From the NCBI RefSeq assembly GCF_036452155.1, contig NZ_JAWJZY010000006.1: a stretch of 64,000 nt of DNA; one strand, written 5' to 3'. Source of the stretch: Sorlinia euscelidii (GTDB taxonomy: Bacteria; Pseudomonadota; Alphaproteobacteria; Acetobacterales; Acetobacteraceae). The notes below the pieces were generated by a model. It worked only from the letters and a program-made list of their open reading frames with translations, had not been told where the DNA came from and ran no database searches. Positions 18,281-26,770 of the stretch are shown piece by piece. A program made the translations under genes and the position numbers. How positions within the stretch are numbered: the stretch's first letter is position 1; each line of letters opens with the position of its first letter.

Positions 18281-19170
18281 GCGGGTTTCCTTAGAATAAG
18301 GGTGCACCATTCCCCTTCATAAATGCGGCGCTCCAGCACGAGGCCCTGACGACGATAGGCTGCCAGAACCATATTGGCTTGCGACGTCAGCAATCCGGCC
18401 AATATGGTCGTTCCACCGCGTTTGAGTTTGGCGGCAAGGTCCCGGGCCATGAGGCAGAGGGGGCGTGCCAGAATATTGGCGAATATCAGGTCGAAATTCC
18501 GGCTGCGCCGCACGGCGGGCGTGGACCAGCCCTGGCCCTGCACCGCATGAATCATGTTCTTGAGGCCGTTAAGCCGCGCATTGCTTCGGGTGACTCGCAC
18601 AGACCATGGGTCAATATCCGCAGCGAGGGCCGGGCGGTGAAGGTGCTTTACCGCGGCCATCGCCAGAATGCCCGAGCCGCAACCCATATCCAGAATGCGG
18701 CGCGGGCGGCGATAAGCGACTTTCTCAAAGCCCCGTAGGCAACCCCGGGTTGAGCCATGCTCCCCCGAGCCGAAGGCGATCCCCGCATCGAGCGTGATAA
18801 CGTGCCGCCCCGGCGCGCGCTGCGCATCCAGATGCGTGCCGCAGATCATAAAACGCCGTCCGATTTCCTGCGGCGGGAAGGCTTCATAAATACGCGCCAG
18901 CCAGCCATCACTATGGGTTACCTGCTGATGAAGCGGCGCATCATGGCCCGAAAGAAGGCGCGCCACCTCAAGGGCGCTTTGCAACTCATCCTCCCGATGG
19001 CCCTGATCACGCACCCCTTCGACGCGCCAGTTCCGATGGTCGTCATCTGCCTCGAAAATGCCGACAGTTGTGCATACTGTGGCGAGCGCGCTTTCAAATA
19101 AGGGGACAGCGCTTTCCGCAACCGTGACGGAGAGCGTTTCAAGTTGTGTCGCGTGGCGCGGGCGGATCAT
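18277..19170 (-). CDS. prmA: Ribosomal protein L11 methyltransferase-like (PrmA family)
   Basis: SAM-dependent methyltransferase of 297 residues. The PrmA signature TLDAGIAFGSGEHGSTRGCL, the SAM motif ILDMGCGSGILAMAA, and DLIFANILARPLCLMA (the NILA substrate-side motif) are present. The N-terminal domain that docks L11 is rather divergent. Overlaps uvrD by 4 bp upstream and the GNAT gene by 4 bp downstream, so the three are translationally coupled. Confidence 0.9.
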   Translation of the reverse strand: MIRPRHATQLETLSVTVAESAVPLFESALATVCTTVGIFEADDDHRNWRVEGVRDQGHREDELQSALEVARLLSGHDAPLHQQVTHSDGWLARIYEAFPPQEIGRRFMICGTHLDAQRAPGRHVITLDAGIAFGSGEHGSTRGCLRGFEKVAYRRPRRILDMGCGSGILAMAAVKHLHRPALAADIDPWSVRVTRSNARLNGLKNMIHAVQGQGWSTPAVRRSRNFDLIFANILARPLCLMARDLAAKLKRGGTTILAGLLTSQANMVLAAYRRQGLVLERRIYEGEWCTLILRKPA

Positions 19171-21377
19171 GATGAGATCAGATCGACGTAACTGGCATGA
19201 ACGGCTTTGTCGCCCGCTTTCTCGAAGGCGACGGATAAAGTCTCTCCATTGACGACCATAATTATACCATATCCATATTTCTGATGGAAAACGCGGTGAC
19301 CCGCCTCAAATTCTTCCATCGGGGGCGACATTGACGCTTTGCCCCTATCACGTCGCGCGAGTATTGGCCAATGGCTGGCAGGGCGCGGGAAGGGTGTTTC
19401 CTGCACGCGCAAACCACCATAGGGGTTGATTTCATTCCGCCACTCTTCCGGGATTTCCCCGACAAACCGGCTCGGGATGCTGTCCTGCCAGTTGGCGTAA
19501 ATGCGCCGACGCGCAGCGTGGCAGATAATGGCCCGCGCTCTGGCGCGTGTCAGCCCGACATAGGCCAGGCGTCGTTCCTCCTCAAGGCTGCGTTCTCCGC
19601 CTTCATCAAGGCTGCGTTGAGAGGGGAAAATACCTTCCTCCCACCCTGGCAGAAACACCGTGTCAAATTCCAGCCCCTTGGCGCCATGAAGCGTCATGAC
19701 ATTGACCTTGTCATCCCCCTGGACAGCATCAGCATCCATCACAAGGGCGATATGCTCCAGAAACGCATCCAAAGACGGGAATTCCGCCATGGCGCGGAGG
19801 AGTTCCTTGATATTATCAAGCTTGCCGGGCGCTTCGATCGACTTATCGTCACGCCACATCTGGAGATAGCCAGCCTCTTCCAGCACGGCTTCCAGCGCGA
19901 CAACATGGCCTTCCCCATTCAGCTTTTCCCGCCCCTGCGCCAACGTATCGGATAAAGCCGTCAGAGCTTCCTGCCCCTTGCGCGTCAATAATCTGGGACC
20001 GTCTTCAGCCAGGGCGGCGACCATGAGGGGACAATGCTGCGCACGGGCAGCTGCATGGATTTTCTGCATCGCGGTGGCGCCGATCCCGCGGCGGGGCGTA
20101 TTGGCGATGCGTTCAAACGCGAGATCATCACCCGGGCGCGCCAGAAGACGTGCATAAGCCAGCGCGTCCCGGATTTCAGCGCGTTCATAAAACCGGATGC
20201 CGCCAATAATGCGGTAGGGGATGTTTTTCGCCAGCATACGATCTTCAAATGCGCGCGTCTGGAAAGAGGCGCGCACCAAGATCGCCATCTGCGCGTAATC
20301 ATGGCCCTCATGATGCAGCGTTTCAATCCGTGCGGTGATGAGATGCGCCTCACCATCCGAATCCGGTGCGGCCAGGATGGTGACTTTCTCCCCCCGGCGA
20401 TCATCCGTCCCGGGGCGAAGTGTTTTACCCAAACGGTCATGATTATGCGCGATCAGCCCGGAGGCGGCCGAAAGAATTTCCTGCGTTGAGCGGTAATTCT
20501 GTTCAAGCCTGATGATCTTCGCCTTTGGGAAGTCACGCTCAAAGCGAAGGATGTTCTCAATTTCAGCGCCGCGCCAGGAATATATGGACTGATCGTCATC
20601 ACCGACGCAGGCGATGTTGGCGTCTTCATCCGGGCGTTGTGACAAAAGACGTAGCCAAAGATATTGGGTTGTGTTCGTATCCTGATACTCGTCGACCATG
20701 ATATATCTGAATAAATGATGATAAAGTTTGAGAACCTCAGGATGCAGGCGCAGGATTTCATAAACGTGCAGGATAAGGTCGCCAAAGTCGCAAGCATCGA
20801 GACTGCGCAACCTCTCCTGATAGGCGAGATAAATGTCGCGCGCCTTGCCTTGCGCGAAGTCAGTATCCTCAGCAGGCGTGATACTTGTCGGGGTAAGGGC
20901 GCGGTCTTTCCAGCGTTGAATGACGCCGAGCATGGCGGCCGGCGCCCAACGTTTCACGTCGATTCCGGCCGGTTCCATCACTTGTTTGATGAGGCGGATC
21001 TGGTCATCTGTATCGAGAATGGTAAATTGATTGCTGAGACCAACCAGCGCGGCATGTCGACGCAGCATCCGCACGCAGATCGCGTGGAACGTGCCCAGCC
21101 ACAACCCATCGACTGTGTGCCCGACAAGCGTCTCAATGCGGTCTTTCATTTCCCGCGCTGCTTTATTCGTGAAAGTCACGGCGAGAATTTGATGGGGTCG
21201 TGCTTTACCCGTCAGAAGAAGATGCGCGAAGCGTGTCGTCAAAACGCGGGTTTTACCTGTCCCCGCGCCAGCGAGGATCAATAATGGCCCTTCGATTGAC
21301 TCGGCAGCGGCGCGCTGCTCAAGGTTTAAGCGTTTCAGGTATCCATGTGCTTCAGGGGATGGTACAGAATGATTCAC
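19167..21377 (-). CDS. uvrD: UvrD/PcrA-type ATP-dependent DNA helicase
   Basis: A 736-residue superfamily 1A 3'-5' helicase acting in nucleotide excision repair, mismatch repair or replication restart. Walker A is AGAGTGKTRVLTTRFAH, Walker B is VDEYQDTNTTQYLW, and motif III GDDDQSIYSWRGAEIENIL and motif V VNVMTLHGAKGLEFDTVFL follow. The C-terminal tudor-like RNA polymerase-binding domain (HRVFHQKYGYGIIMVV) is present. The start appears to be GTG. First gene of the helicase-prmA-GNAT-aminopeptidase run. Confidence 0.95.
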   Translation of the reverse strand: MNHSVPSPEAHGYLKRLNLEQRAAAESIEGPLLILAGAGTGKTRVLTTRFAHLLLTGKARPHQILAVTFTNKAAREMKDRIETLVGHTVDGLWLGTFHAICVRMLRRHAALVGLSNQFTILDTDDQIRLIKQVMEPAGIDVKRWAPAAMLGVIQRWKDRALTPTSITPAEDTDFAQGKARDIYLAYQERLRSLDACDFGDLILHVYEILRLHPEVLKLYHHLFRYIMVDEYQDTNTTQYLWLRLLSQRPDEDANIACVGDDDQSIYSWRGAEIENILRFERDFPKAKIIRLEQNYRSTQEILSAASGLIAHNHDRLGKTLRPGTDDRRGEKVTILAAPDSDGEAHLITARIETLHHEGHDYAQMAILVRASFQTRAFEDRMLAKNIPYRIIGGIRFYERAEIRDALAYARLLARPGDDLAFERIANTPRRGIGATAMQKIHAAARAQHCPLMVAALAEDGPRLLTRKGQEALTALSDTLAQGREKLNGEGHVVALEAVLEEAGYLQMWRDDKSIEAPGKLDNIKELLRAMAEFPSLDAFLEHIALVMDADAVQGDDKVNVMTLHGAKGLEFDTVFLPGWEEGIFPSQRSLDEGGERSLEEERRLAYVGLTRARARAIICHAARRRIYANWQDSIPSRFVGEIPEEWRNEINPYGGLRVQETPFPRPASHWPILARRDRGKASMSPPMEEFEAGHRVFHQKYGYGIIMVVNGETLSVAFEKAGDKAVHASYVDLISS

Positions 21378-21427
21378 ATTTACCGCACGACGTTGCAGAA
21401 TTTTATGACACTATATCCTTTTAAAGA

Positions 21428-22108
21428 ATGAGCAGGCGGTCTTCCAGTCAAAAGAACAGCGTGCTCGGCCATCGTGCCCGTATGCGTGAGCGTGTCCTGC
21501 GCAATGGCGTCGAATCTCTGGCGGATTACGAAATAATTGAAATGCTGTTGTTTCTGTCCGTCCCCAGGCAGGACACGAAGCCGCGTGCGAAGGAGCTGAT
21601 GGCGACGTTCGGTTCCATCGGCGGCGTTGTAAATGCACCCGTGACTCGCCTGCGTGAGATTGGCCTCAACGACAAGGCGATTAAAATCATGCGCCTCCCG
21701 CAAGCAGCGGCATCCTTGCTGGCCGTGTCTGAGCCACAGGCGGAGATCGTCGTTGGCGCATGGGAGGAACTCGTTGATTATCTACATGATACAATGGAGA
21801 TTATGCCGGAGGATAGCTCTCGGGTGCTTTTCCTCAATAATAAGAACCGGCTTCTGGCTGACGAGGCTTTCAATGTAGGTCGCGACACGCAGGATATGTT
21901 CCGCCGGGCCTTATCTCTCCACGCAACGGCGCTTATATGTTTGCACTCTGTGCAGTTCAACGTGCAAGGCGAGGCGCGTCGACTTCGAACTGTTGCAATC
22001 AAACTACAGAAAGAGACAGAACATCTCGCAATTACGCTGCATGACTATATTTTGATTGATAAGCAATTCGAATTGTTCAGTTTCCGGCAACAAGGAATTA
22101 TCGTCTGA
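21428..22108 (+). CDS. RadC-family protein with a lost JAMM metal site
   Basis: A 226-residue RadC/UPF0758 homologue. The N-terminal part is canonical: HRARMRERVLRNG, then DYEIIEMLLFLSVPRQDTKPRAK. The C-terminal MPN/JAB domain aligns through LNNKNRLLADEAF and ALSLHATALICLHS, but where intact RadC has HNHPSGDPTPS this protein has HSVQFNVQGEARRL. The second His and the Ser/Asp of the JAMM motif are gone, so zinc binding and peptidase-like activity are not expected. It is followed 136 bp later by a second RadC paralogue with the opposite pattern. Confidence 0.85.
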   Translation: MSRRSSSQKNSVLGHRARMRERVLRNGVESLADYEIIEMLLFLSVPRQDTKPRAKELMATFGSIGGVVNAPVTRLREIGLNDKAIKIMRLPQAAASLLAVSEPQAEIVVGAWEELVDYLHDTMEIMPEDSSRVLFLNNKNRLLADEAFNVGRDTQDMFRRALSLHATALICLHSVQFNVQGEARRLRTVAIKLQKETEHLAITLHDYILIDKQFELFSFRQQGIIV

Positions 22109-22244
22109 AAGCAATTATGCGGTGCGGTAAAAAAAGAGTTTTGATTAGGATCACCTTTCGCTAAGTTTGAAGCGCGACTTTCATCATTCGTCAACTGTTT
22201 GACGCTGTAGACTTATCCCGTTTCCCTCCGATCCTCACCAGTGT

Positions 22245-23060
22245 TTGTCCCAACGAGAGGCTACTCTGCCAAGAATAAATCGAAAAAATAGAACGAGGAA
22301 GAGGCCAACCGGGTCGAACGATCTCTTTGACGTCATCGGCTCCGGGTGGTCGCGGATCGCCCTGAGTGAAATTGAAGCGGCGGAAAGCCTGCCGGTCAAA
22401 GATGACTATGACCAGATTCGACATTTCCTACGGGTTTTGCAAATCCCGGAGGACGTGGCAGCTGCGGTGTCCGTCAATCTCAAGGCGCGTTTCGGTTCCT
22501 TCTCCGGTTTACTTTGCGCACCGAATGAAGCGCTTACCTCTGTCCCGAATTTCCCGACCGGCGCTATCATCGCCGTGCGCCTCGTTCAGGAAGCAGCCAT
22601 CCGCATCAATCGTGAGCGGATTAACAAGAAGAACGTCCTCGCGGATAAGCAATTTCTTCTGGATTATCTGACCAGTCGATTAGCGCGGGAGGCTGTGGAG
22701 CAGTTCCGTGTCATTTTCCTGTCCGATGATGGTGGTTTTCTGGCGGATGAAGCCCAGGCGCAGGGCACGGTCAATCACACACCCGTCTATCCTCGGGAAG
22801 TTGCGCGTCGCGCAATGGAGCTGAGGGCTGCCAACCTCATCCTCGTCCATAATCATCCGAGTGGAGACCCGACACCATCCGGCAGCGACATCCACATGAC
22901 ACATCAGATCATGTATGCAACGCGCCTGATCGGTGTCGATATTCTCGACCATCTGGTGATTGGTAAAGGGCGTTACGCCAGTCTTAAAGAACTCGGCTTA
23001 CTCGAGCCCGTCATTGAGGATCGGCCCAAGCGCGGCGGCAAGCCCAAGATCCCCGGGTAG
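22245..23060 (+). CDS. radC: RadC-family protein with intact JAMM motif
   Basis: A 271-residue RadC/UPF0758 protein. The JAMM metal-binding motif is complete in LVHNHPSGDPTPSGSDIHM, followed by GVDILDHLVIGKGRYASL and the C-terminal LGLLEPV. In contrast, the N-terminal helix-hairpin-helix part is strongly diverged: no RERLL or LLELLL pattern is seen, and it begins instead with a basic stretch (RINRKNRTRKR). The annotated start is a TTG at 22245; the true start is uncertain. Its 3' end overlaps the convergent purK by 63 bp. Confidence 0.88.
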   Translation: MSQREATLPRINRKNRTRKRPTGSNDLFDVIGSGWSRIALSEIEAAESLPVKDDYDQIRHFLRVLQIPEDVAAAVSVNLKARFGSFSGLLCAPNEALTSVPNFPTGAIIAVRLVQEAAIRINRERINKKNVLADKQFLLDYLTSRLAREAVEQFRVIFLSDDGGFLADEAQAQGTVNHTPVYPREVARRAMELRAANLILVHNHPSGDPTPSGSDIHMTHQIMYATRLIGVDILDHLVIGKGRYASLKELGLLEPVIEDRPKRGGKPKIPG

Positions 23061-24137
23061 CGCCCCTTTGGGGAAAAGCGCATTGACGTGACCCATTTTG
23101 CGCCCAGGCCGCGCCTCCGCCTTGCCATAGAGATGCAGGCGCGTGCCAAGTGTTTCGAGCGCTCTGCGGGCCGCGACTTCCGTGCCGGGACCAACCAGGT
23201 TTTTCATGACCGCATCGCTGTGCCGGGTGAGGGGTTGCGCGCGCAGCCCCGCCACCATGCGTATATGCGCTTCAAACTGACTGATCAGGCAGGCATCCTG
23301 CGTCCAATGGCCGGAATTATGGGGGCGCGGCGCGATTTCATTCACGCGTAATTCCCCCTTTGCGTCCAGGAACAACTCGACGGCGAGGATGCCGACAAGC
23401 GCCAATCCATGGGCAATGCGGCACGCCATATCCTGCGCTGACGCCGCCAGCTCAGGGCTGATGCGGGCCGGGGCGAGGCTGATATCGAGGATGCCGTGAT
23501 GATGGCGATTTTCTGTCACGTCAAAGCAGGAAGCTTCACCGTAAAGATCCCGCGCGACGATGACGCTGAGCTCCCGATCAAAATCAACGAGGCCTTCGGC
23601 GATAAGCGGGTAGGGCAGCGTCTCCTGAATCGCCTCAAGGTCCTGAGGGCTATTGACCCGCCATTGTCCCTTCCCATCATAGCCGAAACGCGTCTGTTTC
23701 AGGATGAACGGAAAGCCGAGTGCCGCCTCTATCGAGGCAAGCGCATCAGGGTCCGTCACGGCGACCCAGGGTGCCGTCTTCAGGCCGAATGCGTTGAGCC
23801 GGGATTTCTCAGTGATGCGGTCCTGACTGATTTCCAATATTTTGCGTGAAGGATGCACGGGCTTGAGTGATTCAAGCAATGCAATGCTTTCTGCGGGAAT
23901 ATTTTCAAACTCGAAGGTGATGACATCGACATTCTCCGCGAAGCGCCGCAGGGCTGCGGCATCATCATAAGCGCCGATTGTTGCGGAAGGGGCCACGTCA
24001 AGCGCGGGCTCATCGTCGCGAGGCGAGAAGATATGGCAGTGGAAGCCCATTTCCGCCGCCGCCATGGCGGACATGCGGCCAAGTTGCCCGCCACCGATGA
24101 TGCCGATTCGCCCCCCAGGCTTCAAAATATCCGGCAT
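22998..24137 (-). CDS. purK: N5-carboxyaminoimidazole ribonucleotide synthase
   Basis: ATP-grasp enzyme of purine biosynthesis that carboxylates AIR with bicarbonate and ATP. The 379-residue protein begins with the PurK signature RIGIIGGGQLGRMSA. It has the ATP-grasp loop TRFGYDGKGQWRV and the metal-binding region VNEIAPRPHNSGHWT. The gene begins 3 bp after purE, forming a purEK operon. The product of PurK is the substrate of PurE. Confidence 0.96.
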   Translation of the reverse strand: MPDILKPGGRIGIIGGGQLGRMSAMAAAEMGFHCHIFSPRDDEPALDVAPSATIGAYDDAAALRRFAENVDVITFEFENIPAESIALLESLKPVHPSRKILEISQDRITEKSRLNAFGLKTAPWVAVTDPDALASIEAALGFPFILKQTRFGYDGKGQWRVNSPQDLEAIQETLPYPLIAEGLVDFDRELSVIVARDLYGEASCFDVTENRHHHGILDISLAPARISPELAASAQDMACRIAHGLALVGILAVELFLDAKGELRVNEIAPRPHNSGHWTQDACLISQFEAHIRMVAGLRAQPLTRHSDAVMKNLVGPGTEVAARRALETLGTRLHLYGKAEARPGRKMGHVNALFPKGALPGDLGLAAALGPILNDGLE

Positions 24138-24140
24138 GGC

Positions 24141-24641
24141 CTAGCCCTCAGGTGCGTCTTTGACGTTATCCGTCTGGGCCTGGCGCCATTTTTCGAGGCG
24201 GATGCGCACGTCATCATCATCAAGAGACAGGATCGACGCGGCGGTCAGGGCGGCGTTAATGGCCCCCGCGCGGCCAATGGCGAATGTCGCCACCGGCACA
24301 CCGCCAGGCATCTGCACGATGGAGAGAAGGGAATCCATGCCTTTCAACGCGCGGCTTTCAACCGGCACACCGAGGACAGGGAGCGTTGTCCAGGCTGACA
24401 CCATTCCAGGCAGATGTGCGGCACCGCCCGCGCCGGCAATGATGACTCTAAGCCCCGCATCCCGTGCTGAAACAGCATATTGTCGCAGGCGGTCCGGTGT
24501 GCGGTGTGCTGAGACGATTTTAGTCTGATGCGGGATCATCAATTGGTCCAGCGTCTGGGAGGCGTGCTGCATCGTTTCCCAGTCACTCTGACTTCCCATG
24601 ATGATGCCGACATGGGCGAGTAGGTCTCGATTTCGGTTCAC
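24141..24641 (-). CDS. purE: N5-carboxyaminoimidazole ribonucleotide mutase
   Basis: The 166-residue class I PurE converts N5-CAIR to CAIR. The signature GIIMGSQSDWETM near the N-terminus and VSAHRTPDRLRQY, IIAGAGGAAHLPGM and PVLGVPVESRALKG are all present. The start is GTG with a short leading MNRNRDLLAH. First gene of purEK, with about 226 bp of non-coding sequence upstream. Confidence 0.96.
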   Translation of the reverse strand: MNRNRDLLAHVGIIMGSQSDWETMQHASQTLDQLMIPHQTKIVSAHRTPDRLRQYAVSARDAGLRVIIAGAGGAAHLPGMVSAWTTLPVLGVPVESRALKGMDSLLSIVQMPGGVPVATFAIGRAGAINAALTAASILSLDDDDVRIRLEKWRQAQTDNVKDAPEG

Positions 24642-24867
24642 GCTTTACTGTCCTGTATTCGGTCGTCTCTCATCTGACACCTCAAACCGGCTTTGGTTCG
24701 GGTGAAGGGGCGGGCAGGCGGGTTTATCGTGCCATCCTCACCTCTGCAGTGCTCGTTTCCAAGCGCAATCGGTAAAATGGCGCCGTGGCGTGACAGTGAG
24801 ACGCTGATCCCCTTTCGGGCCACACAAGCTTAACGCACTTCACCGCTGTAACCGTCAGCAACCCGGT

Positions 24868-25509
24868 TCAGGCGACATCATCCTCATGCGACGCATTATC
24901 GTCGGCCGTCGGCGCGTCTCCCGGCACGTCATTGACGTCATCCGCCGGTGGGGCCGTGAAACGCATATCCTGCGCGCCGCCTTCCTTCTCAAGGCGCTGA
25001 TCGGCGATATGCACAGCGGCATTAAGGTCGGTCTGGCTGCATAAACCGATAATGACAGGGTCACGCGGTTTGATATTGGCGCTGTTCCAATGCTGACGGT
25101 CCCGCACTTTGGCGATCGTGTCTTTTGTGGTGCCCAGAAGCTTGATGATCTGCGCTTCGGATAATTGCGGAAATTGCCGAAGGAGAAACGCAATCGCGTC
25201 CGGACGGTCGTTTCGGCGGGCGATCGGGGTGTATCGGGCACCCTTGGCGCGACGCGGAATCGGATTGGCAGCGGAGGAGAGCTTCAGAGTCGCGTTTGAG
25301 TCACGCTCGCAGCGGGCAATTTCCTCAGAGGTCAACTGGTTGTTTTTGACGGGGTCATATCCATTAATGCCGGAAGCAACTTCACCATCCGCTATAGCCT
25401 GCACCTCTAAAGGGTGCATTCCGCAAAAAGCCGCGATCTGTGAAAATGTGAGCGCCGTTTTGTCGATAAGCCACACCGCAGTGGCTTTTGGCATAAGTGG
25501 AAGAGTCAT
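24868..25509 (-). CDS. trcR: Cell-cycle transcriptional regulator TrcR-like (DUF1013)
   Basis: A 213-residue alphaproteobacterial protein. The DUF1013 hallmarks MPKATAVWLIDKTALTFSQIA and FCGMHPLEVQAIADGEVA are at the N-terminus, a second helix-turn-helix-like block LSEAQIIKLLGTTKDTIAKVR is in the middle, and HWNSANIKPRDPVIIGLC follows. The last 40 residues are Asp/Glu/Ala-rich and disordered. Members have been linked to cell-cycle transcription; the function here is by family. Confidence 0.87.
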   Translation of the reverse strand: MTLPLMPKATAVWLIDKTALTFSQIAAFCGMHPLEVQAIADGEVASGINGYDPVKNNQLTSEEIARCERDSNATLKLSSAANPIPRRAKGARYTPIARRNDRPDAIAFLLRQFPQLSEAQIIKLLGTTKDTIAKVRDRQHWNSANIKPRDPVIIGLCSQTDLNAAVHIADQRLEKEGGAQDMRFTAPPADDVNDVPGDAPTADDNASHEDDVA

Positions 25510-25666
25510 TCTCGGTCACCCCGGGTCAAGATTATGCCGCGCCAGGCACCGAAAAGAGTTGTCGTATCGAGATACGGTCCGCATGGTGCCTGGAAATGCA
25601 TTGCGAAGTTGTCATCGTATGACGGTGTGCGCGATAAAACGTCAAGTGTTTTCCGGCCTCTGGATA

Positions 25667-25693
25667 AGAAAAAAGGGCGCATTTGCACCCTTT
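25667..25693 (-). terminator. Rho-independent terminator of hsp20
   Basis: On the minus strand the stem GGGTGC/GCGCCC, extended by A-T pairs, has an AAAT loop and is followed directly by six Ts. It lies about 25 bp after the hsp20 stop codon. Confidence 0.85.
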
Positions 25694-25715
25694 TCTCTCT
25701 TAAAAGCGCGTCAAT

Positions 25716-26195
25716 TTAAGCGGCGTTGCGCTGCCCCTTTGTCCCTTCCGCTTTCGCAGAGGTGGAAAGGCCCTCGACGCTTTTGATTTCAATACGGCGC
25801 GGTGCCAAAGCCTCCGGCACAACCCGTTTGATCGTGACCGTCAACAGACCATTGACCAGTTCAGCTTCACCGATTTCGATATGATCGGCGAGGACGAAAC
25901 GACGCTCAAAGGTACGGGCCGCAATGCCGCGATGCAATATTTCACCTTCCGTGAAATGTGCGGGCGGCGTGCCCTTGATGACAAGATTATTATCGGCAAG
26001 CGTGATGTCGATATCAGCCGGGCCGAACCCGGCAACCGCCATCGTCAGCCGATAAGTATCGGCATCCTGCTTATCGATATTATAAGGGGGGTAACCATTA
26101 TTGGGCGCCGCCATATTTGCAGCGTTATCCATCAAGCGGGCAAAACGGTCAAAACCAATCGCTGTCCGCATAAGCGGGGAAAAATCGTACGTCAT
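25716..26195 (-). CDS. Small heat shock protein, Hsp20/alpha-crystallin family
   Basis: A 159-residue ATP-independent holdase of the IbpA type. The N-terminal region MTYDFSPLMRTAIGFDRFARL is typical of the IbpA class. The alpha-crystallin domain spans about residues 38-130, with LTMAVAGFGPADIDI, then FERRFVLADHIEI and NGLLTVTIKRVVPE. A strong AAAGGAGG ribosome binding site lies 5 bp upstream of the start. The gene has a near-consensus heat-shock promoter and a structured leader (separate entries), and a clear terminator downstream. Confidence 0.95.
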   Translation of the reverse strand: MTYDFSPLMRTAIGFDRFARLMDNAANMAAPNNGYPPYNIDKQDADTYRLTMAVAGFGPADIDITLADNNLVIKGTPPAHFTEGEILHRGIAARTFERRFVLADHIEIGEAELVNGLLTVTIKRVVPEALAPRRIEIKSVEGLSTSAKAEGTKGQRNAA

Positions 26196-26288
26196 AAGAA
26201 CCTCCTTTAAGGCAGATCCGGCTAAACCCTCCCCAACGGGCGGAGGGCTGAGCCATTAAGGTTGTTGCGGCCCAATGGCACCGCAACA
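26196..26288 (-). promoter_or_regulatory. Structured hsp20 leader, ROSE-like RNA thermometer candidate
   Basis: The predicted 5' untranslated region is about 90 nt, the size of ROSE elements in alphaproteobacterial small heat-shock genes. Three hairpins can be drawn: 26256-26288 (distal part of a 15-bp perfect inverted repeat), 26220-26254 (GGCT...AGCC with CCCTCC/GGAGGG), and a ribosome-binding-site hairpin in which CTGCCT at 26208-26214 faces AGGAG with a bulged G, as in the ROSE motif. The fold is my manual drawing, not a computed one. Confidence 0.55.
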
Positions 26289-26294
26289 ACCTTA

Positions 26295-26323
26295 AAATGG
26301 GGATCGGAAAAGGAGGTTTCAAG
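26295..26323 (-). promoter_or_regulatory. Sigma-32 (RpoH) heat-shock promoter of hsp20
   Basis: On the minus strand CTTGAAA (26323-26317) and CCCCATTT (26302-26295) are separated by 14 bp. This matches the sigma-32 consensus CTTGAAA-N(12-15)-CCCCAT closely. Transcription would begin near 26288. A 15-bp perfect inverted repeat (26256-26270 with 26281-26295) spans the -10 edge and start site and might act as an operator. Confidence 0.85.
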
Positions 26324-26349
26324 AGATCGCAGGGCGGTCCCCAGCGCGT

Positions 26350-26583
26350 TTATTTCTTCGCGTTGCGCGCGCCGATCCCGGCAAAACGCTTATTGAACTT
26401 GGCGACCTGACCGCCCGTATCCAGAATACGTTGCACGCCTGTCCAGGCGGGGTGAGACTTCGGGTCAACGTCAAGGCGCAATGTCGCGCCGGGCTCACCA
26501 TAGCATGAACGCGTGGTGAATTCGGTCCCGTCCGTCATCACAATTTTGATTTCGTGATATTCAGGGTGGATGCCAGATTTCAT
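26350..26583 (-). CDS. rpmE: 50S ribosomal protein L31
   Basis: A 77-residue L31 beginning MKSGIHPEYHEIKIVMTDG, with FTTRSCYGEPGATLRLDV, then SHPAWTGVQRILDTGGQV and FNKRFAG, the alphaproteobacterial pattern. The frame is open for 39 more codons upstream, but the family start is the ATG at 26583, which has GGAGAG upstream. Only one cysteine is seen, so the four-cysteine zinc motif of some L31 proteins is absent. Confidence 0.95.
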   Translation of the reverse strand: MKSGIHPEYHEIKIVMTDGTEFTTRSCYGEPGATLRLDVDPKSHPAWTGVQRILDTGGQVAKFNKRFAGIGARNAKK

Positions 26584-26770
26584 GATTGCCAAACTCTCCA
26601 GATAACCATGCCCCGATGCCGACCGGGACTTATAAGCGATGCGTCTTATCGCAATCGGGCGTGAAAGGGAACGCTTATTTGCGGGAACTTTCAGAATCAC
26701 CGGGTTTTTCGGATAAGAGAAGCGTTTCCCGCTTAGGGAAGAGGCGCGCTGGAAGATAAAGAGAGAGAAA

